Source: Natronosalvus halobius
Lineage (GTDB): Archaea > Halobacteriota > Halobacteria > Halobacteriales > Natrialbaceae
Assembly: GCF_024138145.1 (NCBI RefSeq)
Contig: NZ_CP099997.1
Location: forward strand, 3,449,192-3,513,191
DNA length: 64,000 bases
Direction: 5' to 3'
The position numbers and the translations under genes are program-made. Positions within the stretch are counted from its first letter, which is position 1, and each line of letters starts with the position of its first letter. Positions 26,984-37,607 of the stretch are shown piece by piece. The notes below the pieces were generated by a model. The model did not search any database and was not told where the DNA came from. It saw nothing but the letters and a program-made list of their open reading frames with translations.

Positions 26984-27012
26984 GGATACAGGTACGGGCT
27001 CGAGGGACTTTG

Positions 27013-28244
27013 TTATTCGCGGCGGAGCGCCTCGATCGGATCGACCCTGGCCGCCCGCCAGGCGGGGTAGAGCCCGGACAGCACGCCGACGCCGACGCCG
27101 ACCGCGACCGCGATGGCGATCCACTCGAGCGGGTACACCATCGGCCACCCGAGCGCCGAGACGGCCAGGTAGCCGACCCCGACGCCGAGGGCGACGCCAA
27201 AGACCGCGCCGACGGCGCCGAGAATCACCGACTCGACGAGGAACAGTTGAACGATGTCGCGCTTTCGGGCACCGACCGCCTTCATGATCCCAATCTCACG
27301 GGTTCGTTCGGTTACGCTGACGATCATGATGTTGGCGATGCCGATCGAGCCGACGACCAGCGAGATGGCGGCGATGCCGCCGATGAAGACCGTGAGCTGG
27401 TCGATGATGCCGGTCACCTGATCGATCGCGTCCTGGATCGTCTGCACCTCGATCCGGTCGCCGTCGTTCTTGAGTTCTCGTGCGTCCGAGTCGCTCTCGA
27501 AGTACTCGACGACGTCGTCCTGGACCGGGTCGACGGTCTCGAGCCCGCTCGCCCGAACCTCGAGAGTCGGATAGGCCCGCTCTGTCGTTCCGCGGGGCGT
27601 CTCGACTGTGACGTTGTAGTGGGACTCGAGGGGCAGGTAGACTGCCGGCTGAACGGGTTGTCCCGTGAGATCCTCGTCGACGACGCCAACGACGGTGACG
27701 GTGGTCCGCGAGCCGTCCTCGAGTGCGACCGTCAGTTCGTCACCGGTCGTCACGTTCTCCTCGAACAGTTGCGCGGCACCGGTGTTGACGACGGCCTCGT
27801 CGCCCCCTGTGAAGGTTTTGCCCTCGGTGAGCGTGTACAGGTCGTCGTCCTCGAATCGCTCCCCGCTGGTCGCGATGGCCGTGAAACCGCCGGTGACGCG
27901 GTCGTCCCCGCGGGTTAGCTGGACGGCCGAAAGGTCCCCGAGCGGCGCGACGTAGGCGATGTCGTCCATGGACTCGATGGTCTCGATGTCGGTTTCGGTG
28001 TAGATCGGTGAGTCGACGATCATGATGCCGGTGCCTGCCTCCGGCGAGGTCTGGGTCTGGACCTGCATGACCGGCGCATTCTCCTCGCCGACGTCCCCGA
28101 GGATGTCGTCGGTGAACGCACCCCCGAGGATCATGAACGTGATGACCGAGGCGATGCCGATGATGACGCCGAGAGTGGTCAGCGTCGAGCGAAGTTTGTG
28201 CCCGGCTATCGACCGCCAACTGATGCGGAAGCTCTCACGGAGGT

Positions 28245-28248
<4 letters not shown>
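27013..28248 (-). CDS. MacB/FtsX-type ABC transporter permease
   Basis: The membrane subunit (411 aa) of a MacB-like exporter. N-terminal Mac[28 protein letters not shown], then a large extracellular domain (about residues 45-265), then three C-terminal FtsX helices with [20 protein letters not shown]. It overlaps the ATPase gene by 4 bp. There is no membrane-fusion partner, as expected in a cell without an outer membrane. The substrate is unknown (peptide, lipid or drug). Confidence 0.92.
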
Positions 28249-29000
<752 letters not shown>

Positions 29001-29023
29001 GCCTGTGGTTTGTCATCTACGAC

Positions 29024-29034
29024 GTATTATACTA
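29024..29034 (-). promoter_or_regulatory. TATA box of the MacB-type operon
   Basis: GTATTATACTA is centred about 29 nt from the start at 29000 on the minus strand. Confidence 0.55.
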
Positions 29035-29120
29035 TTGATCTGTCTCCGCAGAACCAGAGGGGCCCCCGCCTCGTTCGAACCGCGTCGCGTCGGGGATGCT
29101 CGCCGAATCGCCGAACCGGA

Positions 29121-31193
29121 TTACTGATCCCGAGCGTTGTACACGACGTCGACCTCGGCGTCGCCGAGCAGCGTGAAGTCCTCGAGGTCGCCGTCGAACC
29201 AGTAGGCGTCGAGCCAGTTACTGACAGCGCCGCGAACAGTACTATCCTCGAGCAGGTCGCCCTCGTCGATGGAGGCGTTTCGATAGTCGGCCTTGCGGAT
29301 GCGACCGTCCACCTGGAGGGAGTACGTCGACGGCCCGTCGGCGTTCGTCCCGTCGACGACGAACACGTGCGGGAGGAGTTCGTCGTCGCCCGTCTCGTCG
29401 GGATCGACCGCATCGTCGTTGAGCCGAACCGCCGCCACTCCGTCGGTGAAGGTCACGTCGGTGACTGCGCCGGAGAACTGGTAGCGCTGGCTGCCGTCCA
29501 GGATCGAACTCTGGACGGCCGTCCCCGAGCGGACCGTTACCTCGTCGTCGTCGCCCTCGTACGCGATCGTTCCCTCGACCGTGACCTCGTAACTCGCCGG
29601 TTCGCCGGTACCCTCGATCTCGAGGACGTTCGGCAGGTCCTCGCCGTACTCGCCTGGATCGACGTCCTCACCGTTGAGGGAAACGGTACCGGGACCGTCG
29701 ACGGTCAGTTGCTCGAGGTCGCCGTCGAAGCGGAACGCGTCCTTCCAGTTGGCGACAGTTCCGTGGACGTGGCCGTCTTCAATTGTGTCGGTATCGTCGA
29801 TCGTCGCCCCTTCGTAATTCGAAGGGACGATCTCGCCGTCGACGACGAACTCGTAGCGGGTGACGTCCGCGTCCGTGCCCTCGACGAGGAGTACGTTCTC
29901 GAGACGGTCGTCGAACTCGCTGGGATCGATCTCGACGCCGTTGACGCGAACGGCAGCGTCGCCGTCGAGTCGGAGAGTTTCGAGTTCGCCGTCGAAGCGG
30001 TAGGCGTCGAGGTAGTTCGCGACGACGCCCTCGGCGCTCGACCCGTCGACCGTCGATTCCTCGTCGATCGTCGCCCCTTCGTCCGTGGACGATTCCAGGT
30101 CGCCGGTCACGGTGAACGCGTAGTCAGTCGTCGCCGTGGACGCGTCGCGCCCGTCGAAGACGATGACGTTGGGGAGGTCTGCCGACTCCGCCGAGTCGCG
30201 CCGGTCGGTTGCGGATTCGATACGGCTCTCACTGCCGCTTGCGTTTCCCGAAGCCGCCTCCTCTGCGCTGGTCGGACAGCCCTCGGGAACGACGTCCTCG
30301 GGCGAGGTGCCGTTGCCCGACTCGAGGTCGATCGCGCCGCTCGCACGCCTGAAGCCGCTGTTGTAGCCGGTGTCGTACTGGGTATTCACCATCTGAACGG
30401 TGGAAGAACCGCCGTTGGCGCCGACGACGACCGAGTAGTGACGGCCGTTCATCGCGAGGTTGCAGTCCTGGACGGTGACTTCGCCAGGTGCCCAGGCCCA
30501 GATGCCGCGACCGTCCTTGTGCGCGCTCGTGTTCACGGCCGTGCAGTTCGTGACCGATCCCTCGCCGAGTCGGAAGTGTGAGACCCAGGAGTCTCGGGAG
30601 TAACAGTTCGAGATGTCGACCGTCCCGCCGGCGCCGTTGTACCCTGGCGCGGAGCAGTAAAACGAGTTGTCGCCCATCTCGGAGATGTTCACGCGGTCGA
30701 TCTCGATGTGGCCATTGTGCTGGGGGGCGACCCACAGGCCGACACCGTGGCGGTGGCCGTCCGTGGCGCCGTCGCCCAGGTAGACGTTCTCGATTCTGGA
30801 GGTGCCACCCTGGCGATCGGAGACGCCGAAGACGGCGTTCTCGCTCGTGACACGACCCTCGATCCCGACGTTTCGGATCGTCCAGTTCGTGCCGTGGGCG
30901 GCGATGGTCACCGTTGCCCCGTCGGCAGTGACGTCGACGAGTGTATTCTCGAGCGTCTCGTTCGACTCGACGCGAATTACCTCCCGCTGTCCCGCAGGGA
31001 CGGTGATCACGTCGTAGTCGGCCGCTGCGGCGTTACCGGTTGCGGCGGCGAGTGCCGGACCCGCCACCGCGCTCGCGGACGCGAGCTTGAGATAGCTTCG
31101 TCGATCGAGTAACGTGGTATTACCGTCTCGCGAGACCTTCCCGTCGTGTCCCGCAGCCGAATCGTCGTTCCGTACCGAAGAGTCGCGTGCCAT
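29121..31193 (-). CDS. Tat-exported beta-helix protein with four C-terminal repeats
   Basis: A 690-aa exported protein. A twin-arginine signal DRRSYLKLASASAVAG lies at about residues 30-46. A right-handed parallel beta-helix domain (about 60-300) resembles pectate-lyase-like folds, with repeated WTIRNVGIEG, NGHIEIDRVNIS and NGRHYSVVVGANG rungs. After the junction ASGN (about 317), four related repeats of about 85 aa follow, each with LPNVxxxxG, DGxIxxxxY, VxNWxDAxxFDG and VNGxxxDPxE patterns. No catalytic set is identified. Polysaccharide binding, lyase activity or surface structure are options. Confidence 0.8.
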   Translation of the reverse strand: MARDSSVRNDDSAAGHDGKVSRDGNTTLLDRRSYLKLASASAVAGPALAAATGNAAAADYDVITVPAGQREVIRVESNETLENTLVDVTADGATVTIAAHGTNWTIRNVGIEGRVTSENAVFGVSDRQGGTSRIENVYLGDGATDGHRHGVGLWVAPQHNGHIEIDRVNISEMGDNSFYCSAPGYNGAGGTVDISNCYSRDSWVSHFRLGEGSVTNCTAVNTSAHKDGRGIWAWAPGEVTVQDCNLAMNGRHYSVVVGANGGSSTVQMVNTQYDTGYNSGFRRASGAIDLESGNGTSPEDVVPEGCPTSAEEAASGNASGSESRIESATDRRDSAESADLPNVIVFDGRDASTATTDYAFTVTGDLESSTDEGATIDEESTVDGSSAEGVVANYLDAYRFDGELETLRLDGDAAVRVNGVEIDPSEFDDRLENVLLVEGTDADVTRYEFVVDGEIVPSNYEGATIDDTDTIEDGHVHGTVANWKDAFRFDGDLEQLTVDGPGTVSLNGEDVDPGEYGEDLPNVLEIEGTGEPASYEVTVEGTIAYEGDDDEVTVRSGTAVQSSILDGSQRYQFSGAVTDVTFTDGVAAVRLNDDAVDPDETGDDELLPHVFVVDGTNADGPSTYSLQVDGRIRKADYRNASIDEGDLLEDSTVRGAVSNWLDAYWFDGDLEDFTLLGDAEVDVVYNARDQ

Positions 31194-31734
31194 GCATTCG
31201 GGTAATGCGAGGATACTGGTTTAAATCTTCCGTAGATAGAATCGATTGAATTTACAGAGAATAACAGGGATCGGAACATACCTCTCCGAAAGTAAGATAG
31301 AACCATCACAATAATTAATACGAACATCGACGCAACGGACGGCAGTAATTGCGTCTTACCGTCCGAAAGCCGTACTGACGGCCAAAAGAGCCGATTGCCT
31401 AGCTATCGTGACCGTCGCCCACCGGTGAACGAGCGAACGATGCCTCGAGCGTAATCCTGGGTTACGACGGATCGTTCCAGTGATCTATTGCGCGTGGAGA
31501 TACTTTTGGCGCGTACGGGCGAGTTCCGCGTCGCTCGAAGGGGACACTGGAGCGGGAAGTGAGTCGTCGAAGCGGTGCTCGAGGTAAAGTGCTGGAGCAA
31601 TGCTCGAGGTAGGTGCTCGAGCAGCGCTCGGATAAGCGCTGGAGTGGCGGTTGTCGTCGAAGACGTTGAAACGCAAAAGAAGGGCCGTGGCGGCGACGAT
31701 GTGGAGGGCCGCTACGTCGCCAAAACAGGGCGAC
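31194..31734. other. Intergenic region between two beta-helix paralogues
   Basis: The right part of the promoter for the 690-aa gene is here: TTTAAATC (31220-31227), about 30 nt from the ATG at 31193, in an AT-rich patch to 31325. The stretch 31560-31650 has irregular copies of GTGCTCGAGG-like words. I see no convincing gene; a short minus-strand frame ends DAELARTRQKYLHAQ at 31485 but has no supported start. Confidence 0.4.
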
Positions 31735-32685
31735 TCAGTTCCCGCTCGCCGCGTCCTCGGCCGTCTTGGGGACGCCATCGGGGATCGTCGGCTCGGGGTC
31801 GTTCCCCACGTCGCCCCCCAGGTCGACGCTCGAACCGGCGGTCTCGTTGACGCCGCCGTGGAAGTCCGTACTGTAGTCGGTGTCGGTCACCGTCACCGAC
31901 GTCCCGCTGCCGTTCGCTCCCGCATCGATGGCGTAGTTGTGGCCGTTGAGTTCGAGCTGGCAGTTGTCGATCTCACACTCGCCCGGCGCCCACACCCAGA
32001 TGCCGCGGCCGCCGTAGCCGTCGCGCTCGACGTGGACGCTCGAGTTTGTGACGGCGCTGCCCGCCGACCCGATTCGGAAGTTCGCCACGTAGTTGTTCGC
32101 GGCGTAGCACTCGTCGATGTGGATCGTGCCGCCACCCTTGCCGGCCGGTGCGGAGGCGTAGATGCCGTTGTCCGGGAAGTTCTGGACGTTGACGTTCTTG
32201 AAATCGATGTGGCCGTTGTGCTCAGGAGACACCCAGAAGGCGGTCTCGTCGGTGGCTTCCGAGCCGTGAATCGCGCCGTCGGCGACGTACACGTTTTCGA
32301 TGGTCGAGGTATTGCCACCCTGGTCGGAAATCCCGAAGGCTGCGTCGGGGCTTCCGACGTCGAACTCACCCTCGATACCGACGTTGCGGATCGTCCAGTC
32401 GGTCGCGTGGGCCGCGATAGTCACGCGCGCCCCCTCGGCCGTACAGTCGAACAGGACGTTCTCGAGCGTCTCGCCATCTCCGACGTTGACCTGGTGGTCC
32501 TCGCCAGGGTCGAGGGTCACCGTTTCGTAGTCGCTCTCCGCCGCCGCGGCGTCAGCAACGCCACCGAAGACGCCCGCCGCGACGGCGGCCGTCGCGACCG
32601 ATCGAACGTAGGAACGTCGGCTTACCAGCGAGTTTCGAAGGGTAGTCGAAGATTCAACGTCGGTAGTGGGGGACTTCTGCGCCAT
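31735..32685 (-). CDS. Tat-exported beta-helix protein, short paralogue
   Basis: A 316-aa paralogue of the preceding gene: a Tat signal SRRSYVRSVATAAVAAG and the same beta-helix core (WTIRNVGIEGEF, NGHIDFKNVNVQNFPDNGIY, GRGIWVWAPGECEIDNC, NGHNYAIDAGANGSG). It stops right after AEDAASGN, exactly where the longer protein passes from its core into the linker and repeats. The start MAQKSPTTD at 32685 is supported by a TATA-like sequence around 32712-32720. It is likely a surface or secreted protein of the same system. Confidence 0.8.
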   Translation of the reverse strand: MAQKSPTTDVESSTTLRNSLVSRRSYVRSVATAAVAAGVFGGVADAAAAESDYETVTLDPGEDHQVNVGDGETLENVLFDCTAEGARVTIAAHATDWTIRNVGIEGEFDVGSPDAAFGISDQGGNTSTIENVYVADGAIHGSEATDETAFWVSPEHNGHIDFKNVNVQNFPDNGIYASAPAGKGGGTIHIDECYAANNYVANFRIGSAGSAVTNSSVHVERDGYGGRGIWVWAPGECEIDNCQLELNGHNYAIDAGANGSGTSVTVTDTDYSTDFHGGVNETAGSSVDLGGDVGNDPEPTIPDGVPKTAEDAASGN

Positions 32686-33135
32686 GCACTTGCGTAACCC
32701 TGCCTTTCGCACATAAACTTTTTCTTATCACACTCATTAAATTTACGTAGTTTAATTCGAACTGTTGCATTCATTCACGTATTTTTGAACGATTATTCGT
32801 GGTTCGAAGAGTTTCATAGGCAACCGGCCATGGGACAGGCACGCGAATAATGGCTCGTTACCGCCGATTTCGACCACGTGCGTCGACGATAGCGTCTCGA
32901 TACCGCCGCTTCCCGTCCGAACCGTTCGTACGTACTCGAGAATTACCCGGTGAAACAGTTCGGGATTTTCGATTTTGGCGCTTCCCTCCGTCGGTGACCA
33001 GCCGACGAACCATCTCATACTCGCCTCAGACCAACTCACTCTCGCCTCGTACCACCTCACACTCGCCTCGACATCGCCTCGCGCACACGAACAAGAACAA
33101 CAATCACTAAACCGCCGACCCTCCTCCGTAGACGT
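32686..33135. other. Intergenic region before mfnA
   Basis: It contains the AT-rich promoter of the short beta-helix gene (32700-32760) and, near 33010-33075, three diverged copies of the word CTCACTCTCGCCTCG. A possible 86-codon frame (32850-33110) has no convincing codon bias or family features, so I do not call it. Confidence 0.4.
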
Positions 33136-34221
33136 ATGCGAGCCGAGCCGCAGTCGTTCGACCGGGTGCTCTCCTCTATGTGCACTGAGCCACACCCGGT
33201 CGCTCGCGAGGCTGCCGTCCGCTTTCTCGCGACCAATCCCGGCGACCCCGGCACCTATCCGCAGGTTTCGGAACTCGAGCGCGAGGCCGTCTCCCGCCTC
33301 GGCGACGTCGCCGGACTCGCCAACGCGTCGGGATACATCGCCAGCGGCGGAACCGAGGCGAACCTCCAGGCCGTTAGAATCGCTCGAGAGCGCGCCGACG
33401 GTGACCGTCCGAACGTCGTGATGTCCGAGTCCGCCCACTTCAGTTTCCGGAAAGCCGCAAACGTGCTCGAGGTCGACCTCCGCGTCGTCCCGACCGACGA
33501 CGACCACCGGGCCGACCTCGAGGCCGTTCGCCAGGCCGTCGACGAAGAGACTGCCCTGGTTGTCGGCGTCGCCGGGTCGACGGAGTACGGGCGCGTCGAT
33601 CCCATCCCGGAACTCGGCGTGATCGCCCGGACAGTCGACGCACTCTTCCACGTCGACGCCGCGTGGGGCGGTTTCGTCCTTCCCTTCACGGACTACAAGT
33701 GGAACTTCGCGCACGCGAGCGCCGACACGATGACCATCGACCCGCACAAAATGGGCCAGGCGGCCGTCCCCGCAGGCGGCCTCCTCGTCCAGGACGAGAC
33801 TCTGCTCGACGAACTCGCCGTCGACACGCCCTACCTGGAGACGACCTCGCAGGCGACGCTCACCGGCACGCGGTCGGGGGCCGGCGTCGCCAGTACGGTC
33901 GCCACCCTCGAGGAACTGTGGCCTGGCGGGTACGCCGCCCAGTACGAGCGTTCGCAGGCGAACGCCGAGTGGCTGGCCGACGAACTCGAGGCGCTCGGCT
34001 ACGACGTCGTCGAACCGACGCTCCCGCTCGTCGCGGCAGACGTTTCGACGCCGACGTTCGACGCGCTTCGCGAGGCAGGCTGGCGAATTTCTCGGACCGG
34101 GTCGGGCGAACTTCGTGTGGTGTGTATGCCTCACGTCACGCGCAAGATGCTCGAGGCGTTCCTCGCGGACCTGGCCGAACTGACGTCGCAGGCGACGGTA
34201 CCAGTCTCGAGTTCCGACTGA
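33136..34221 (+). CDS. mfnA: MfnA-family L-tyrosine/L-aspartate decarboxylase
   Basis: A PLP-dependent group II decarboxylase of 361 aa. [27 protein letters not shown] and the PLP lysine in TIDPHKMGQ (about 207) are intact. In methanogens MfnA makes tyramine for methanofuran. In non-methanogens the enzyme mainly makes beta-alanine from aspartate for coenzyme A; in haloarchaea, which lack methanofuran, that is the expected role. It is about 250 aa shorter than animal Tyr/DOPA decarboxylases, which is normal for the archaeal family. Confidence 0.9.
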   Translation: MRAEPQSFDRVLSSMCTEPHPVAREAAVRFLATNPGDPGTYPQVSELEREAVSRLGDVAGLANASGYIASGGTEANLQAVRIARERADGDRPNVVMSESAHFSFRKAANVLEVDLRVVPTDDDHRADLEAVRQAVDEETALVVGVAGSTEYGRVDPIPELGVIARTVDALFHVDAAWGGFVLPFTDYKWNFAHASADTMTIDPHKMGQAAVPAGGLLVQDETLLDELAVDTPYLETTSQATLTGTRSGAGVASTVATLEELWPGGYAAQYERSQANAEWLADELEALGYDVVEPTLPLVAADVSTPTFDALREAGWRISRTGSGELRVVCMPHVTRKMLEAFLADLAELTSQATVPVSSSD

Positions 34222-34428
34222 GCCGGATCGGTTCGACTGCGCGCTCGGCACACTCGTGACGGAATCGGTCGCACAGGTGGCGAGCCGACTCAAACTCCTT
34301 TTCCCCGGACAAACCACAGGTCAGCTGGCTCGGGGGTGGTGCACTCCGGAGAGAACGGATGGCAGACCGACCGACCGTTTCGCCGCGACCGCGGGCAGTT
34401 AAGCGCCGACGGCTCGTTCGTGAAGGTA

Positions 34429-35814
34429 ATGCTCCAGGTCGACGAGAGCGTTCGGCAAGTCTGGCGACGAGCGCTGCGCCTGGGCTGGCCCGTCGCCGTT
34501 CAGCAGACGCTGACGACCCTGATGCGAACCGTCGACGTCATCGTCACCGGCCTGTTTTCGCCCGCGGCGGTGGCCGCGGTCGGCCTCGCGGACCTCTACG
34601 GGCAACTGCCGCTCCGAATAGGACTCGGCCTCGGAACCGGCGCCATCGCGCTCTCGAGCCAGGACACGGGGCGCGGCGCGGAACGAACGCGCGACCGGGC
34701 GATCACCCAGGCGCTGCTCATCGGTGTCCTCTGTGGCGTTCCGCTCGCCGTCGTCGGACTGGTCGCCAGTCACTGGCTCATCGCCGTGCTCGGGGCGGAG
34801 TCGGCGGTCGTCCGTCTCGGCGGGCTCTACCTGGCGATTGTCTTCGCTGCCGCGCCGATGCGCATCGTCGGACTCGTCGGGGCGAACGCGTTACAGGGCG
34901 CGGGCGACACGCGGACGCCGATGGTCGTCAACGGCGGGGCGAACGGCCTCAACGTCGTATTGACGATCGCGCTCGGACTCGGCGTCTGGATCGCCCCCGA
35001 CATGGGAATCGTCGGCGTGGCCGTCGCCACGGCGGCCAGTCGAACCGTCGAGGCCGGCGCAGTCGTCGCAGCCATCGCGAGTCCCTGGACGCCGGTTTCG
35101 CTCGCTCGACCGCGGGACCTCACCATCACCCGCCAGCTCCTAGCCGTCAGCCTGCCGAACGTCGCCGAGGGGATGAGCACCTCGCTCGCGAATTTCCCGT
35201 TCAATGCCCTGATCCTCCTGTTTGGCACCGAGGCAAACGCGGCCTACCACATCGGTCGTCGCATCTACCAACAATTTACGGGTCCACTCTATCGCTCGAT
35301 TTCGACCGTCTCGAGCATCATCGTCGGGCAGACGCTCGGCGAGGGCAAGCCGACAGCGGCGCGCCACGCCGCCCGATCGATTCTGGCTCTCGGAATCGTG
35401 ACCCTCGGAATTTCGGGCATTCTGCTGTTCGCGGCTGCGCGCCCACTCGTGTGGGTGTTCACGCGCGACCCGGTGACCGCGAGTTACGCCGTCGAATTCA
35501 CGCGCGTGTTCGCCGTCTCGATGCTGTTCTTTGGGATCTTCTTCCCCATCGCTGGCTCTCTGCGCGGGGCCGGCGACACGCGGACGCCGTTCTACGCCCG
35601 CCTCAGCGGCACGGTCGTGTTCATGCTCGGCGGGTCGTACCTGCTCGGGGTCACCCTCGAGTACGGGCTCCCCGGCATCTACGTCGGCATCGTGCTGTCC
35701 TACGTCTGCTGGGCAGCGGTGACCCTGGCCGGGTTCCACTGGGGCAACTGGACCGGACTCGCCGCCTCGATGATGGTCGAACGGACCGAGACGTGCGGCG
35801 GCAGCGACGACTGA
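34429..35814 (+). CDS. MATE-family efflux transporter
   Basis: A 12-helix Na+- or H+-coupled exporter (461 aa) of drugs or metabolites. The two MatE halves have the repeated loops NALQGAGDTRTPMVVNG and GSLRGAGDTRTPFYARL. The ATG at 34429 (MLQVDESVRQVWRRAL) is preferred over a GTG at 34336, which would add 31 polar residues with no family counterpart. It follows mfnA on the same strand after 207 bp. Confidence 0.9.
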   Translation: MLQVDESVRQVWRRALRLGWPVAVQQTLTTLMRTVDVIVTGLFSPAAVAAVGLADLYGQLPLRIGLGLGTGAIALSSQDTGRGAERTRDRAITQALLIGVLCGVPLAVVGLVASHWLIAVLGAESAVVRLGGLYLAIVFAAAPMRIVGLVGANALQGAGDTRTPMVVNGGANGLNVVLTIALGLGVWIAPDMGIVGVAVATAASRTVEAGAVVAAIASPWTPVSLARPRDLTITRQLLAVSLPNVAEGMSTSLANFPFNALILLFGTEANAAYHIGRRIYQQFTGPLYRSISTVSSIIVGQTLGEGKPTAARHAARSILALGIVTLGISGILLFAAARPLVWVFTRDPVTASYAVEFTRVFAVSMLFFGIFFPIAGSLRGAGDTRTPFYARLSGTVVFMLGGSYLLGVTLEYGLPGIYVGIVLSYVCWAAVTLAGFHWGNWTGLAASMMVERTETCGGSDD

Positions 35815-35904
35815 GTGGAGAAAACCGAACGGCTGATCGGCGGCGTCTCGAGCCAGGACTCACGTACGAACCGGACTCCGGAAAAAACGACGTCGCTCCG
35901 ATCG

Positions 35905-37236
35905 TCAGAAGAAGGTTCCCTGAAGGAACTCGACGTACTCCTGGATCGCGAGCGCCACCGTGATGAGGAGGACGATTGGCACGACGTACCGGACGACGTT
36001 GATCCAGTACGTGTCGAACCCGTCGTTGCCGCCCCGTCCCTGGCCGAGTTCTTCGAGGGCGTCGGGGGCGTACACCCAGCCGATGAACAGCGAGAGCACG
36101 AGCCCGCCGGCGATCAGCAGGATGTTGTTCGCGAACAGGTCGTACGCGTCGAGGTAGTTCAGGTCCATCGCCGTTGGCAGGCCGATGACGAAGATGATCG
36201 CCGCCAGCCCCAGCGTCGCCGGGAGGCGTGCGACGTCGAAGGTATCTACCACGAACGAGACCACCATTTCGAGAATGCTGAACGCGCTGGTGAGCGCGGC
36301 GACCGCCAGCATGATGAAGAAGACGCCGCCCACGAGATGTCCCATTGGCATGGTCTCGAACGCGGCCGCGAGACTGATGAAGACGGCGCCAGCCCCGCCG
36401 CCCCCCTGCTCGAGGTCGACGCCCTGTGAAGCCAGGAAGGGGAATGTCACCAATCCTGCCAGGATCGCGATGGACGTGTCGATGGCGACGATGATGAGCG
36501 AGTCGTTGAGCAGATTTCGATCTTCGCCGAGATAGGAGGCGTAGGTAATCATCACGCCCATCCCGAGTGACAGCGTGAAGAACGCCTGCCCGGCCGCGGC
36601 GGGCAGGATGTCGATGGCGTTGGTGGCGAATGCGTCGACGTCCGGGGAGAGGTAGAACTCGTATCCTGCGCCGGTGTCGGGCAGCGTGGCGGCGTAGACC
36701 GCGAGGATCACGAGGAGCACGATGACGCTCGGCACCATTAGCTTGGCCGCCCGCTCGAGGCCGTCTCGAACCCCGAGAGAGACGATGCCGGCGACGAGCG
36801 CCATGAATATGGCGTGGTAGACGATGGCGTTCGTACCGGAGGCCGTTTCGAAGAAGAACGCCTGCGTGTCACCGGTGTACCCGCCCGAAAAGCTAGCTAC
36901 GATGTACTGGAGCACCCACCCGCCGACGACGCTGTAGTACGAGAGGATGATGAACCCCGCTACCGCGCCGATGGCTCCCGCGAACTTCCAGGACGGGTGG
37001 CCGAGGCGTCTGAACGCACCGACCGGGTTCCGTTCGGATCGTCGCCCGATGACGAACTCGACGAGCATCACGGGGAGGCCGATGAGCGCGACGAGAGCGA
37101 GGTAAACGACGACGAACACGGCCCCGCCCGATTCTCCGGCCAGGAAGGGGAATCGCCAGATGTTTCCAAGTCCCACTGCACTGCCGACAGCGGCGAGGAT
37201 GAAACCCGCCCGCGTTGCCCAGGTATCACGTACCAT
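35905..37236 (-). CDS. Sodium-dependent transporter (NSS/SNF family)
   Basis: A LeuT-fold symporter (443 aa) with 11 to 12 membrane helices. The first helix has AGFILAAVGSAVGLGNIWRFPFLAGESGG, which includes the Na+ and substrate-binding unwound part. The likely cargo is an amino acid, as in most prokaryotic members. The start is the ATG at 37236, fixed by a TATA-like TTAAATA (37261-37267) on the minus strand. Confidence 0.93.
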   Translation of the reverse strand: MVRDTWATRAGFILAAVGSAVGLGNIWRFPFLAGESGGAVFVVVYLALVALIGLPVMLVEFVIGRRSERNPVGAFRRLGHPSWKFAGAIGAVAGFIILSYYSVVGGWVLQYIVASFSGGYTGDTQAFFFETASGTNAIVYHAIFMALVAGIVSLGVRDGLERAAKLMVPSVIVLLVILAVYAATLPDTGAGYEFYLSPDVDAFATNAIDILPAAAGQAFFTLSLGMGVMITYASYLGEDRNLLNDSLIIVAIDTSIAILAGLVTFPFLASQGVDLEQGGGGAGAVFISLAAAFETMPMGHLVGGVFFIMLAVAALTSAFSILEMVVSFVVDTFDVARLPATLGLAAIIFVIGLPTAMDLNYLDAYDLFANNILLIAGGLVLSLFIGWVYAPDALEELGQGRGGNDGFDTYWINVVRYVVPIVLLITVALAIQEYVEFLQGTFF

Positions 37237-37260
37237 GGGTGTGCGTTTCCAGGTAATTGA

Positions 37261-37267
37261 TTAAATA
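37261..37267 (-). promoter_or_regulatory. TATA box of the NSS transporter gene
   Basis: TTAAATA in an AT-rich patch about 28 nt upstream of the start at 37236, which indicates a leaderless mRNA. Confidence 0.5.
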
Positions 37268-37374
37268 CCTATTGAACTGCCATCGGCGCAGTCTGTTGAT
37301 ATACTATCTATTGAATTTTGATATGAACGGATATTGATTGGTGCGGGCGCCGATCACCGACGACAACGCCGCCG

Positions 37375-37451
37375 GTCGTCGCGGAGTCGTCGCGGAGTCG
37401 TCGCGGGGTCGTCGCGGAGTCGTCGCGGGGTTGTTGCGGGGCCGCCGCGGA
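37375..37451. repeat. 11-bp tandem repeat, 7 copies, upstream of metG
   Basis: Seven head-to-tail units of GTCGTCGCGGA with 1-3 changes each (GTCGTCGCGGG, GTTGTTGCGGG, GCCGCCGCGGA). Because 11 is not a multiple of three and the frame is not needed for metG, the region is non-coding. It could bind a protein at helical-turn spacing, or be a slippage product. Confidence 0.85.
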
Positions 37452-37574
37452 ATCGTCCCTCGAGCGGACCCGATCCTCAGAGGACTCGAGACCGGGCCGA
37501 CACGGGTCGCGGGTACTGCCTCGACGACTGCTCGAGTCGGCAGGAATTGCCCACTTCGCGCGGCGAAAACCGGC

Positions 37575-37582
37575 GGGTTTTA
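37575..37582 (+). promoter_or_regulatory. TATA box of metG
   Basis: GTTTTACG about 30 nt before the ATG at 37608 supports that start and a leaderless metG mRNA. Confidence 0.5.
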
Positions 37583-37607
37583 CGCCCGCGGGCGAGTGGT
37601 GACGAGT

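Noticed and set aside
32850..33110. 86-codon frame upstream of mfnA
   Set aside because: Composition is RYRRF- and S/T-rich, with no promoter or bias; best explained as repeats of CTCACTCTCGCCTCG words.
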